64,000 nt of DNA, taken from assembly GCA_965227155.1 (NCBI GenBank), contig OZ245731.1, forward strand, positions 2,294,001-2,358,000, given 5' to 3'. Positions 54,948 to 63,585 of the stretch are shown here, in pieces. The notes below the pieces were generated by a model. It was not told the origin of the DNA, searched no databases, and worked only from the letters and a program-made list of their open reading frames with translations. Position numbers and translations under genes: made by a program. Every line of letters begins with the position of its first letter. Positions within the stretch are counted from its first letter, which is position 1. The DNA is from UBA6059 sp965227155. GTDB lineage: Bacteria; Bacteroidota; Bacteroidia; Cytophagales; Cyclobacteriaceae.

Positions 54948-55736
54948 TTAGTAGAAGCTTCCTGAATTTCTTTGCCAGTATTTTAACAACAAATAAGCGA
55001 TGAGCATCCCACCAAGGTGGGCAAAATGAGCCACATTGTCCCCTACCGACCGGTTAATTTCGGAATACAATTCGTAAGCTCCATAAAACATCACCAGGTA
55101 TTTCGCTTTGATGGGGATTGGCGGAAAAAGTAGAAATAGCTGGGTGTTGGGAAAAAGCATGGCAAAAGCCATCAATATTCCAAAAACAGCCCCCGAAGCA
55201 CCTACCATGGGAATATTAGCCTGTGACTGATAAATTTGATTGGCGATAACTTTGCTCTCAGCTATATAATCCCCATTTTCCGGCTCCTCCGCATATTCAT
55301 TGATGAAATCGAAAAGTCTGTTGTAAAACCTTGGGGCATGCTCTGTAATGAAATAGTTGAAGGCCTCAGGGTCAGGATTTTGAATGTAGGTTTCACTCGC
55401 TCTTTGTACCTGATTTATCTCATAGAAATTAATGGCTGCATATAGTACCCCTGCACCAATACCCGTAACCAGATAGAAAATAAGAAATTTTTTAGAGCCC
55501 CAAACCCTTTCCAGCATCGGGCCAAAAATAAGAACGGCAAACATATTACCGAATAAGTGACCAAATCCCCCATGCATCCACATGTAGCTCACAAACTGAT
55601 ATGGGCGAAAGGTATCAGCAAAGATGTAGCGCAAGCCCATCAACTGAACCAGATCTATACTTACTAGGCTGGCCAAAAGAAATATCACCACATTAATGAT
55701 GAGTAAATTCTTGACCATGGGTGTTAGATTAAACAT
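54948..55736 (-). CDS. Rhomboid family intramembrane serine protease
   Basis: 262 residues. Six transmembrane helices with a catalytic Ser in MVGASGAVFG and His in AHFAHLGGML. The HGGFGHLFGNMFAVLIFGP segment marks TM2. A long loop of about 65 residues (YEINQVQRASETYIQNPDP onward, to about 170) sits between TM3 and TM4 and is larger than in simple rhomboids. It lies between mutL (6 bases) and the other rhomboid in one leftward operon. Its substrate is unknown. Confidence 0.93.
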   Translation of the reverse strand: MFNLTPMVKNLLIINVVIFLLASLVSIDLVQLMGLRYIFADTFRPYQFVSYMWMHGGFGHLFGNMFAVLIFGPMLERVWGSKKFLIFYLVTGIGAGVLYAAINFYEINQVQRASETYIQNPDPEAFNYFITEHAPRFYNRLFDFINEYAEEPENGDYIAESKVIANQIYQSQANIPMVGASGAVFGILMAFAMLFPNTQLFLLFPPIPIKAKYLVMFYGAYELYSEINRSVGDNVAHFAHLGGMLIAYLLLKYWQRNSGSFY

Positions 55737-55742
55737 GTAATG

Positions 55743-57599
55743 CTAGTGGTTAAAGAATGCTGCAAATTTATCTAAACCGAGAACAATGTAAGTGGGTTTC
55801 CCATCAGGGGTATAATTTGGCTGCTGGCATGCAAATAACTGATCAATCATGGTATGCATTTCTTCGCCGGAAAGTGGCACACCACTTTGCGTAGATGACC
55901 GCTTTGCCAGGGCTGCAGTTATATTTTCCCGCACATCCAGAGATAGCTGTTTTTTATTCCATTTAAATTGTTCAATCAATCCCTCAAACAACTCCTGGGT
56001 GTTCATATGGTTTAGGTCTGATGGCATACCCTGCACAACTACCGTAGTTTTCCCAAATTCCTCAAACGCAAAACCGAGGGAATGAATTTCCTCACTCAAT
56101 TCCATAACGAGCGAATAGTCGGCGGGGTTGAGTTCTATCTGCACCGGAAATAGCAGCTGCTGGGTACTCACTTTCCTGTTGGCAGACTTCTGCAGAAATT
56201 GCTCATACAGGATTCTTTCGTGTGCATAATGCTGGTGCATAACCATCAGGCCACTTTTCACCTGCTTCAGGATATAGGTGAGGTGCAACTGTAGCGGTGG
56301 AAAACTGCTCTGCTGATCTAACCTTGCTGTGTCTATCATATTGGCAGAGCTTTCGATAATTACGGAAGCTACCGGTTCCTCTCCTGACTCCCGGCGTATG
56401 ATTTCATCTGTAGCCTGGCCCTCAGTTTTAGCTTTTTCGAATAAAGATTCCCACCGGTTAAGATTTCTTTGTTCTCGAGGATCTACTGTTTTGAATTGCC
56501 CATAGGCACGTTCACCCTTCGATTCAAACCTCGATTTGTCAAAATCAATGGGTGTATTGGTGATCGATTCGAAATTTACATCGGCGTTAAAATCAAGGGA
56601 GGGCATCACATTATGGGCACCCAATGCCTGCTTTACAGCAGATTTTATTACCCCATATATTGTATGGGCATCATCAAATTTCACCTCGGTTTTGGTCGGA
56701 TGCACATTGATATCCACATGTTTAGGATCAATTTCTATATCAAGCACATAAAAAGGATATTGATCTGCAGCAATTAGCCTTTCATATGCGTTCTGTACTG
56801 CATGGTTAAGGTAGTTATCTCGGATGTACCTTTTGTTGATAAAGAAAAACTGTTCGCCACGGGTTTTTCGGGCAAATTCTGGCTTGCCTATATAGCCTTT
56901 AATATTTAAGTGAGGTGTATCTTCCTGACAGGGTACCAACTGCTCACGATGACTTTTGCCAAACAAGCCTACAATACGCTGGCTCAACTTTGATGCCGGT
57001 AGGTTGTAGGTTTCCATGTCATTTTGGTAAAAACTAAAAGCCACCTCGGGATGTGACAATGCGACCCTGGTAAATTCATCTACGATATGCCTTGTCTCTA
57101 CAGGGTTTGACTTGAGGAAATTCCTTCTTGCAGGCACATTGTAGAAAAGGTTTTTTACCGCAATGGTAGTACCCTGAGGAACAGCCACCAACTCCTGCTT
57201 TTTTACCGAGGAGGCTTCTACATACAAGAGAGTGCCCAGTTCCTGCTCTGCGGTTTTGGTCTTCATCTCTACCTGGGCCACAGCAGCGATAGACGCCAAA
57301 GCCTCACCACGGAAACCCATCGTTTTGATCCTGAAAAGATCATCTGCTTCCCTTATTTTTGAGGTAGCGTGCCGTTCAAAGCTCATGCGCGCATCAGTCT
57401 CGGTCATACCGCCACCATCATCAATCACCTGGATCAATGTTTTGCCGGCATCTTTGATGATGAGCTGTATATGCTGACTACCCGCATCGATGCTATTCTC
57501 CATCAATTCTTTAACCACAGAAGCTGGGCGCTGCACCACTTCACCTGCTGCAATCTGATTGGCAATAGCATCGGGGAGTAATTGAATTTTGTCTGGCAT
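55743..57599 (-). CDS. mutL: DNA mismatch repair protein MutL
   Basis: 618 residues. The N-terminal GHKL ATPase has its motifs: GEVVQRPASVVKELMEN, IDDGGGM, GFRGEALASIAAVA and GTTIAVKNLFYNVPAR. The C-terminal dimerisation domain is about 430-618. The endonuclease motif of B. subtilis-type MutL, DQHAxxExxxxE, appears as HQHYAHERILYE, with the Asp changed to His, and the CPHGRP-like zinc motif appears as YTPDGKPTY. Nicking activity is therefore doubtful. It couples mismatch detection by MutS to repair in the cytoplasm. It follows a membrane protein gene with no gap and precedes two rhomboids. Confidence 0.96.
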   Translation of the reverse strand: MPDKIQLLPDAIANQIAAGEVVQRPASVVKELMENSIDAGSQHIQLIIKDAGKTLIQVIDDGGGMTETDARMSFERHATSKIREADDLFRIKTMGFRGEALASIAAVAQVEMKTKTAEQELGTLLYVEASSVKKQELVAVPQGTTIAVKNLFYNVPARRNFLKSNPVETRHIVDEFTRVALSHPEVAFSFYQNDMETYNLPASKLSQRIVGLFGKSHREQLVPCQEDTPHLNIKGYIGKPEFARKTRGEQFFFINKRYIRDNYLNHAVQNAYERLIAADQYPFYVLDIEIDPKHVDINVHPTKTEVKFDDAHTIYGVIKSAVKQALGAHNVMPSLDFNADVNFESITNTPIDFDKSRFESKGERAYGQFKTVDPREQRNLNRWESLFEKAKTEGQATDEIIRRESGEEPVASVIIESSANMIDTARLDQQSSFPPLQLHLTYILKQVKSGLMVMHQHYAHERILYEQFLQKSANRKVSTQQLLFPVQIELNPADYSLVMELSEEIHSLGFAFEEFGKTTVVVQGMPSDLNHMNTQELFEGLIEQFKWNKKQLSLDVRENITAALAKRSSTQSGVPLSGEEMHTMIDQLFACQQPNYTPDGKPTYIVLGLDKFAAFFNH

Positions 57600-58100
57600 C
57601 TAGCGGCTTAGTTTTTTCGCTTTGAACCAAAAATAAGCCGTCATGATGAGGGTAAGGATAATAAACTCCTGTAAAAATGGAAACTGCCACTGCAATATCT
57701 GATGACCTACAAAACCGACCACTGCAAAGAGTGAAAATAGGGTAGCCAATTTATGCCGCGATCGAATCCATACAAAGACCGGGGCAAAGCCAAAGAAGAG
57801 ATAGAAGATATCGTTGCCATAGTATAACCAGCCAAATACTATGACCATTAGAAAAAGTGCGATGATCAGCTGTATACCGGAGGCACCGACTTTTGGGGCA
57901 GATTTGGAGTGACTCTGTGCCCGAAACGATCCCGATATGGCACTGTGGGCACGTGTACCTTCTTCGGCATCCTGCTGACCCATTTCCTGCCTGATTCTTG
58001 ATATCCGCTCATCCAGCTCTTCCTTTACCGGATCATAATGCCTCGGCTGATAGCTAAACCGCTGATGCTTGGGTAATCTTATGAGCGAGGGGAACTTCAT
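57600..58100 (-). CDS. Membrane protein of unknown function upstream of mutL
   Basis: 166 residues. A basic, helical N-terminal part (about 1-60; VKEELDERISRIRQEMG) is followed by three or so hydrophobic segments (about 73-160) and the tail FWFKAKKLSR. This order, soluble helix then short membrane domain, is seen in uncharacterised Bacteroidota proteins next to mutL. The stop codon directly abuts the mutL ATG, so the two are translationally coupled. A possible promoter lies about 95 bases upstream. No function is proposed. Confidence 0.7.
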   Translation of the reverse strand: MKFPSLIRLPKHQRFSYQPRHYDPVKEELDERISRIRQEMGQQDAEEGTRAHSAISGSFRAQSHSKSAPKVGASGIQLIIALFLMVIVFGWLYYGNDIFYLFFGFAPVFVWIRSRHKLATLFSLFAVVGFVGHQILQWQFPFLQEFIILTLIMTAYFWFKAKKLSR

Positions 58101-58179
58101 TTTTAATAGAATTTATCAGTGGAAATATGCCGTTTATCGTATTCTTAGCGTTTCCTATGCAATTCGATTACACTTTCAA

Positions 58180-58201
58180 TAGTTTTGAATTTACAAAGTT
58201 A
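58180..58201. promoter_or_regulatory. Face-to-face TAnnTTTG promoter elements
   Basis: TAGTTTTG at 58180-58187 on the plus strand and TAACTTTG at 58201-58194 on the minus strand both match the Bacteroidota -7 consensus. They lie in the 124-bp gap between the divergent mutL operon and the GH3/beta-lactamase gene. Neither has a clear -33 TTTG at the right distance, so these are candidates only. Confidence 0.4.
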
Positions 58202-58224
58202 ACAGGTTATTTCTGAATTAGCAG

Positions 58225-60783
58225 ATGGGATTTCGCTTATTGCTTTTGGTATTCATATGGAATCTGGCATTGTCAGCAATGCCCCTTTTGGGTGCTGATG
58301 ATGGCAATGCATGGGCTGATAGAAATTTCCATCGCCTCAGCGATAGAGGACGTATCGGCCAGTTGTTTATTGTGCCTTTTGAAGATAGGGCATCAGCCAA
58401 AAAGCTCATTGAGCGATATCAGGTGGGAGGTTTTGTCCTGCCACAGGGGAAACCCGAAGCTTTGCAATCAGATATTCAATGGCTGCAACAGCAATCAGAC
58501 ATCCCACTTTGGATCATATTATCGAGTCAGGATGGCTTAAATCCTGCTTTGACCGGAGCCATTGCTCTTCCTAAAGCACTCACAGTGCTCAGCATAGATG
58601 ATCCTATATTGGTGGCCGAGCTAGGTTACAGTACAGGGCAGCTTATTGATGCTATTGGGGCTAACATGCACCAGATATCACTGGAAAACACCTCTTTCGA
58701 ATCCGGATTGATGCGATCAGGAGTGCCCTTGCTTAATCCAAGAAATGCCTACAGTGGAACTGTCCTTGAGTATGAAAATCGACAGCATTATCCGCTGACG
58801 CATTTGCAAATATCTAATGAATCCTCACCGGAGAAGCTGGTAACCAGTATTCGCAATAGTACCGACTTGTTGTTACTGTCATCAGGAGCTGTAGCTAATA
58901 TCGATAGCTACATAAGCGCTATTGAAGAAGCAAAATTCAAGAAGAAGGAGTGGCGGGCTATTGTCAAGAAAGGGCTGCTTTACAAGTCACAGCTGATCAG
59001 AAATCGACCTTACACCCAGGAACTGGATGAATTTATATTTCGGAAAGATCGCTCCACGGTACTCTACCGTATCCTTCGGAATTCTTTTGCCTACCGTCGG
59101 GGTGCTGCAGGTACGCTGCCCATTCAGCGGTTGGAAGACAACTATTTTGCCGTAGTAAGGAAAAACCGATCCTCAAGCAGTGAATTTGCCGGTGGTCTTG
59201 GCAGGTATGTGGAGCTACAGGAGTATTATTTGGAAGATTTTGAAAATAATCCTTCCAGACTGGCTGAGTACTTAGGCCTGTATGATTGGGTAATTATGGA
59301 TCTCACAGAGGTGCCCGATCAAAACTATTGCCAGCGGCTATGGAGAGAATTACCCGATAATCAGCAGGTAGTGGTTTTTGCGAATGGCCTTCTGGAAGAG
59401 TCTTTCATCCCATACCAATTTCATGTGTTGTGGAATTACGAGAATGTACCGCTGGCCAAAGATTTGGCTTCTCAAATGATATTTGGTGCCTTGCCTGTCA
59501 CAGGAAAATTTCCTGAGGCTTTAGGACTTGGCTGGGAGGCAAGCAAAACTACAGATATAGGTCGGTTGCGGTATGCTTACCCCGAGCTTGTTGGTATGGA
59601 TAGCGATGAGCTATTGAGGGTAAATGACCTGATGCAGGAAGCTATTTCGACCAAGGCGACACCCGGAGGTCAGGTTATGGTCGCTAAAAATGGAACCGTC
59701 ATTTTCAATAAGGCGTATGGCTACCATACCTATGATAGTTTATTGCCAGTAAGCAATGAAACATTATTTGATGTGGCCTCCATTAGTAAGACTGCTGCTA
59801 CTCTGCAGGCAGTAATGTTCCTATCGGAGCGTGGTGTGCTCAACATTGAAGCGCCATTAAAAACTTATTTTGAGGAACTGCAGGATAATCCAAAAGGTGA
59901 ACTGATCATCAAAGAAATATTGGCCCACCAAAGTGGTCTACCTTCTTACTATCCCTTTTGGAGAAACACGGTAGACCGTAAAAAGGGATACCTCGAGGAA
60001 TTCTACCATGAGCAATATGAAGAGGCGTACAATCGATCTGTGGTGCCTGGGCTCTACGTTTCTGATTATGTAGAGGATTCTCTCTGGCAATGGATTATCA
60101 GTGATCAGGTCAAATTGAAAGAGGAAAAGGAGTACTTATACAGCGATATTGGCTTCATGATACTTCATCGCTTGTGTGAGCAGCTGCTTAACCAACCGAT
60201 GGAAGAGTTTTTGGACCAGAATTTTTATCAGTCACTTGGCCTAAATACCCTGTGCTATAATCCTCTATGCCGATTTTCGGAATACCAGGTAGCACCTACG
60301 GAAGTAGATTTATTCTACCGCAATGGAAAAATCTGGGGCTATGTGCATGATCAAAATGCAGCCCTGCTTGGGGGCGTGGCTGGACATGCAGGCCTTTTCA
60401 GCAATGCCAATGACTTGATGAAGCTCATGCAGATGCATCTACAGGAAGGGTATTACGGGGGGCGCAGCTATTTCCAAAACAGCACCGTGCAGGAATTTAC
60501 CCGAGCACATTACCCACAAAATAGAAGAGGGCTGGGTTGGGATAAACCTGATTTCCATGTAGAAAACACATCACAATATTGCTCAAGTCAGACCTTTGGC
60601 CACACGGGATTCACCGGTACTGCTGTCTGGGCAGACCCGGAAGAAGAGCTGGTATTCATATTTTTGAGCAATCGCACCTACCCGGATGCCAGCAATAATA
60701 AACTATTGCGCGAAAATGTGCGTACAAGAATTCAGGATGTGGTATACGAATCAATCATTCGCTATGCAGCCTCCGACGACTAA
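58225..60783 (+). CDS. Degenerate GH3 domain fused to beta-lactamase-type serine hydrolase, exported
   Basis: 852 residues with a signal peptide (about 1-23). Residues about 35-440 resemble the NagZ/GH3 N-terminal TIM barrel (GRIGQLFIVPFEDRASA, VGGFVLPQG, then a second alpha/beta part), but the usual K-H-F-P-G-H catalytic stretch is not found, so glycosidase activity is doubtful. Residues about 465-845 are a class-C-beta-lactamase/DD-peptidase domain with S519-I-S-K522 (SISK), a Tyr motif at LYSDIG, and HTGFTG. The fusion of a glucosaminidase-like domain with a serine hydrolase suggests peptidoglycan or muropeptide turnover in the periplasm. The gene is followed 53 bases later by bshA. Confidence 0.88.
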   Translation: MGFRLLLLVFIWNLALSAMPLLGADDGNAWADRNFHRLSDRGRIGQLFIVPFEDRASAKKLIERYQVGGFVLPQGKPEALQSDIQWLQQQSDIPLWIILSSQDGLNPALTGAIALPKALTVLSIDDPILVAELGYSTGQLIDAIGANMHQISLENTSFESGLMRSGVPLLNPRNAYSGTVLEYENRQHYPLTHLQISNESSPEKLVTSIRNSTDLLLLSSGAVANIDSYISAIEEAKFKKKEWRAIVKKGLLYKSQLIRNRPYTQELDEFIFRKDRSTVLYRILRNSFAYRRGAAGTLPIQRLEDNYFAVVRKNRSSSSEFAGGLGRYVELQEYYLEDFENNPSRLAEYLGLYDWVIMDLTEVPDQNYCQRLWRELPDNQQVVVFANGLLEESFIPYQFHVLWNYENVPLAKDLASQMIFGALPVTGKFPEALGLGWEASKTTDIGRLRYAYPELVGMDSDELLRVNDLMQEAISTKATPGGQVMVAKNGTVIFNKAYGYHTYDSLLPVSNETLFDVASISKTAATLQAVMFLSERGVLNIEAPLKTYFEELQDNPKGELIIKEILAHQSGLPSYYPFWRNTVDRKKGYLEEFYHEQYEEAYNRSVVPGLYVSDYVEDSLWQWIISDQVKLKEEKEYLYSDIGFMILHRLCEQLLNQPMEEFLDQNFYQSLGLNTLCYNPLCRFSEYQVAPTEVDLFYRNGKIWGYVHDQNAALLGGVAGHAGLFSNANDLMKLMQMHLQEGYYGGRSYFQNSTVQEFTRAHYPQNRRGLGWDKPDFHVENTSQYCSSQTFGHTGFTGTAVWADPEEELVFIFLSNRTYPDASNNKLLRENVRTRIQDVVYESIIRYAASDD

Positions 60784-60836
60784 AACTATTTACAACTTTG
60801 GGCTGTTATTAACCCACCTAACATTTTTTGGATCGA

Positions 60837-61985
60837 ATGAAAATTGGAATTGTCTGTTACCCTACCTACGGTGGTAGTGGCGTGGTGGCCACAGAGCTGG
60901 GCAAAGCCCTTGCAAAAAAAGGCCATCAGGTACACTTCATCACCTATTCGCAGCCCACAAGACTAGACTTCTTTAATGAGAATTTGTATTACCATGAAGT
61001 GAGCTTAAAGCCCTACCCATTGTTTCAATACCCACCCTACGAGTTGGCGCTAAGTAGTAAAATGGTGGAGGTAGTGCAGTTTGAGCAGCTTGACTTACTG
61101 CATGTGCATTATGCTATACCACACGCTTCGGCGGCTATTATGGCACAGCAAATTCTCAAGACCAAAGGCATCAATATTCCTGTGATCACCACATTGCACG
61201 GTACAGATATCACGCTGGTGGGTAAGGACTCCTCCTTTGAGCCGGTTGTTACCTTTTCCATCAATCAATCTGATGGCGTTACAGCAGTATCAGAAGATCT
61301 TAAAAAAGACACACTACAGCATTTTGACATTACCAAGGATATCCATGTGATCTCCAACTTCATAGACCTGGAGCGCTTTAAAAAGCAGAAGAAAGATCAT
61401 TTCAAAAGAGCCATTTGCCCACATGGTGAGCCTTTGATTGTGCACACCTCAAACTTCAGGAAGGTAAAGAGAGTAGAGGATGTGATTGCTACTTTCAACA
61501 TTGTGAGGGAATCAATTCCTGCCAAACTACTGTTGGTAGGAGATGGCCCTGAACGGACAAAAATAGAGGTGATGTGTCGGGAAACTTGTGGATTTGAAGA
61601 TGTGCGCTTCTTGGGCAAGCTGGAGCAGGTAGAGGAAGTGCTTTCTGTCTCCGATTTGTTCATGATCACCTCAGAGAAGGAGAGTTTTGGCCTGGCAGCC
61701 CTGGAGGCTATGGCCTGTGAGGTACCAGTAATTTCAACTGATGCAGGTGGCTTGCCGGAGCTGAATATAGATGGGCAGTCAGGTTTTATTTGTCCTGTTG
61801 GCGATGTGGAAATGATGGCAAAACGGGCATTACAAATTCTTGATGAAAGAAATTTGCCAACTTTCAAAGCTGGGGCCTTGAAGCGGGCCAAAGATTTTGA
61901 CGTTCATAATATTCTGCCCAATTATGAGGAATATTATAATGAGGTAATGGACACCTTCAAGCAAAACCTTGCCTTGGCCAAATAG
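60837..61985 (+). CDS. bshA: N-acetyl-alpha-D-glucosaminyl L-malate synthase BshA
   Basis: 382 residues from the ATG at 60837 (a TTG three codons upstream is not preferred). A GT4-fold glycosyltransferase with the BshA start MKIGIVCYPTYGGSGVVATE, the VHYAIPHASAA segment, TLHGTDITLVG, and the nucleotide-sugar site ESFGLAALEAMACEVPVIST. It joins UDP-GlcNAc to L-malate, the first step of bacillithiol synthesis. BshB and BshC are not in the window. It lies 53 bases after the GH3/beta-lactamase gene, with no terminator between them. Confidence 0.93.
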   Translation: MKIGIVCYPTYGGSGVVATELGKALAKKGHQVHFITYSQPTRLDFFNENLYYHEVSLKPYPLFQYPPYELALSSKMVEVVQFEQLDLLHVHYAIPHASAAIMAQQILKTKGINIPVITTLHGTDITLVGKDSSFEPVVTFSINQSDGVTAVSEDLKKDTLQHFDITKDIHVISNFIDLERFKKQKKDHFKRAICPHGEPLIVHTSNFRKVKRVEDVIATFNIVRESIPAKLLLVGDGPERTKIEVMCRETCGFEDVRFLGKLEQVEEVLSVSDLFMITSEKESFGLAALEAMACEVPVISTDAGGLPELNIDGQSGFICPVGDVEMMAKRALQILDERNLPTFKAGALKRAKDFDVHNILPNYEEYYNEVMDTFKQNLALAK

Positions 61986-62023
61986 AATGGTTTGAAAATC
62001 TAAAATCGTATTGATTTATCGAT

Positions 62024-62031
62024 TAAATTTG
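62024..62031 (+). promoter_or_regulatory. TAnnTTTG -7 element before the hydroxylase gene
   Basis: TAAATTTG at 62024-62031 matches the Bacteroidota -7 element exactly and ends 19 bases before the ATG at 62051. A -33 TTG at a good distance is missing; the nearest lie 10 or 29 bases away. Candidate only. Confidence 0.4.
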
Positions 62032-62050
62032 AGCAAAAATTATAAGAGAT

Positions 62051-62683
62051 ATGGCAGAAGCACAAACATTAAAAAGACCCTCTAAGCCAAACATGAGTGG
62101 ATCTGGCAGGATGTTTGAAAATCCTATTCTTGAGAGACTGACCAGGACTCATATTTCTATACCCCTTTTACTTTATACAGCGATATCGTCGGGTCTGATA
62201 TATATAGGAGTGACCAATTTTGGCTTGACAGCCCTACAGGTTGTGGGTTTGTTCATAGCCGGCATTCTTACATTTACACTAATTGAATATTTGATGCACC
62301 GCTATCTGTTTCACTTGCCTCCGACTACTCCAAGGAGAGAAAAGATCGCATATACAGTGCATGGTATTCATCATGATTATCCTAAAGACAAAGATAGACT
62401 GGCCATGCCTCCATTATTGAGCATAGTGTTGGCCACCCTGTTCTATTTCTTTTTCCGTTTTTTCATGGGTGATTTGGTATACGGTTTTCTTCCGGGTTTT
62501 CTCATAGGATATGCAGCTTATTTAGGAGTTCATTATTCTGTACATGCTTTCCAGCCACCTAAAAATTTCTTGAAGATACTTTGGATTCACCATGGTATCC
62601 ACCACTATAAAGAACATGACCGGGCATTTGGTGTATCATCACCGCTCTGGGATTTGATATTCAGAACAATGCCAAGAAAATAA
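62051..62683 (+). CDS. Sterol desaturase/fatty acid hydroxylase superfamily protein
   Basis: 210 residues with about four transmembrane segments. The histidine clusters that bind the di-iron centre are present: HRYLFH, HGIHHDYPKDKDR, HYSVH and HHGIHHYKEHDRAFG. The order matches fatty acid 2-hydroxylases, which would place a hydroxyl on lipid acyl chains in the inner membrane using O2. Many Bacteroidota make 2-hydroxy sphingolipids or ornithine lipids, so such a role is plausible, not shown. It has its own promoter candidate and a strong terminator, so it is probably monocistronic. Confidence 0.88.
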   Translation: MAEAQTLKRPSKPNMSGSGRMFENPILERLTRTHISIPLLLYTAISSGLIYIGVTNFGLTALQVVGLFIAGILTFTLIEYLMHRYLFHLPPTTPRREKIAYTVHGIHHDYPKDKDRLAMPPLLSIVLATLFYFFFRFFMGDLVYGFLPGFLIGYAAYLGVHYSVHAFQPPKNFLKILWIHHGIHHYKEHDRAFGVSSPLWDLIFRTMPRK

Positions 62684-62689
62684 AACTAG

Positions 62690-62711
62690 CCCCGCAACAG
62701 CGGGGTTTTTT
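62690..62711 (+). terminator. Intrinsic terminator after the hydroxylase gene
   Basis: CCCCGC (62690-62695) pairs with GCGGGG (62700-62705) around AACA, followed by six T bases. Only three bases separate the T-run from the start codon of the next gene at 62715. Confidence 0.93.
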
Positions 62712-62714
62712 ATT

Positions 62715-63503
62715 ATGCAAAAATCAATTTCAATTTTAGGTTGTGGCTGGCTGGGGATGGAGGTGGCCAGGCAATGTTTAACGGATGACTTTATCGTAAA
62801 GGGTACTACTACTACCCCGGAAAAACTGAAGCTACTACAGGATGAAGGCATAAATGCTTTCTTGCTAAATCTGGAAGAACAAGGCCCAATTGATACCTCA
62901 CTGCTGGAGTCGGATATTTTATTATCAGCAATTCCTCCTCGCACACGAAGAAATGAAGGAGGTAGCCACGTGCAGGAAATAGAAAACCTACTTAGTCAGC
63001 TTAATTCTGAGCAGTATTTTATATACATCAGCAGTACATCGGTCTATCCGGATGCAGCAGGAAAATATGATGAATCCTTTCATATTACTTCACAAAATAC
63101 CGGCAACCAGGTACTCTATGAAGCAGAGCAACGCATCCTATCGTACTTTAAATCCCCACTGATATTGAGGCCGGGAGGGTTGATGGGCTATAATCGAATA
63201 GCCGGCAGGTATTTTGCCGGTGGCACTGCGCCCGGCAGGTTGCAGCCGGTCAACTATATTCATAGAGATGATGTGGTAGGCCTGATCGTCCAATCGATCC
63301 ATGAAAGACTGACGGGTGTATACAATCTGGTGGCACCTGATCACCCTACGAGAGAAGAGGTATATGCCGCCAATAGCCAGTATTATGATTTTGCAATGCC
63401 TGCTTTCAGGGATGAGGGTATACAGAGAATCATCGAGGGGAATCAAATTGCAGCGCACCTCAACTACCAGTTTAAGTTTCCCGACCCCAGGGCTTTTCAT
63501 TAA
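62715..63503 (+). CDS. NAD(P)-binding SDR/epimerase family protein
   Basis: 262 residues. The Rossmann motif at the N-terminus, ILGCGWLGMEVARQCL (G-x-G-x-x-G), is followed by extended-SDR features: SSTSVYPDAAGKYDE, then LRPGGLMGYNRIAGRYF and the C-terminal YNLVAPDHPTREE. The usual catalytic YxxxK is not in the normal place, the closest being YEAEQR. This matches the YeeZ-type group of NAD-dependent epimerase-like proteins, whose substrate is unknown. Translation begins 3 bases after a strong terminator, so expression may depend on read-through or on a promoter overlapping the hairpin. Confidence 0.8.
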   Translation: MQKSISILGCGWLGMEVARQCLTDDFIVKGTTTTPEKLKLLQDEGINAFLLNLEEQGPIDTSLLESDILLSAIPPRTRRNEGGSHVQEIENLLSQLNSEQYFIYISSTSVYPDAAGKYDESFHITSQNTGNQVLYEAEQRILSYFKSPLILRPGGLMGYNRIAGRYFAGGTAPGRLQPVNYIHRDDVVGLIVQSIHERLTGVYNLVAPDHPTREEVYAANSQYYDFAMPAFRDEGIQRIIEGNQIAAHLNYQFKFPDPRAFH

Positions 63504-63523
63504 CCGGTGATAAAAAAATTGAG

Positions 63524-63551
63524 AAATTGAAATCCATCAGGGTTTCAATTT
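63524..63551 (+). terminator. Terminator-like hairpin after the SDR gene
   Basis: AAATTGAAATCC (63524-63535) pairs with GGGTTTCAATTT (63540-63551) around ATCA, with one G-T wobble pair. The stem is AU-rich at its base and is followed by GTTTACT, so termination would be weak or partial. It ends 34 bases before the next start codon. Confidence 0.5.
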
Positions 63552-63585
63552 GTTTACTGCCTATAATCGATCATCTTTGATTACT

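Noticed and set aside
61397..61891. 164-codon leftward frame inside bshA
   Set aside because: Shadow frame opposite a conserved glycosyltransferase; no recognisable domain.
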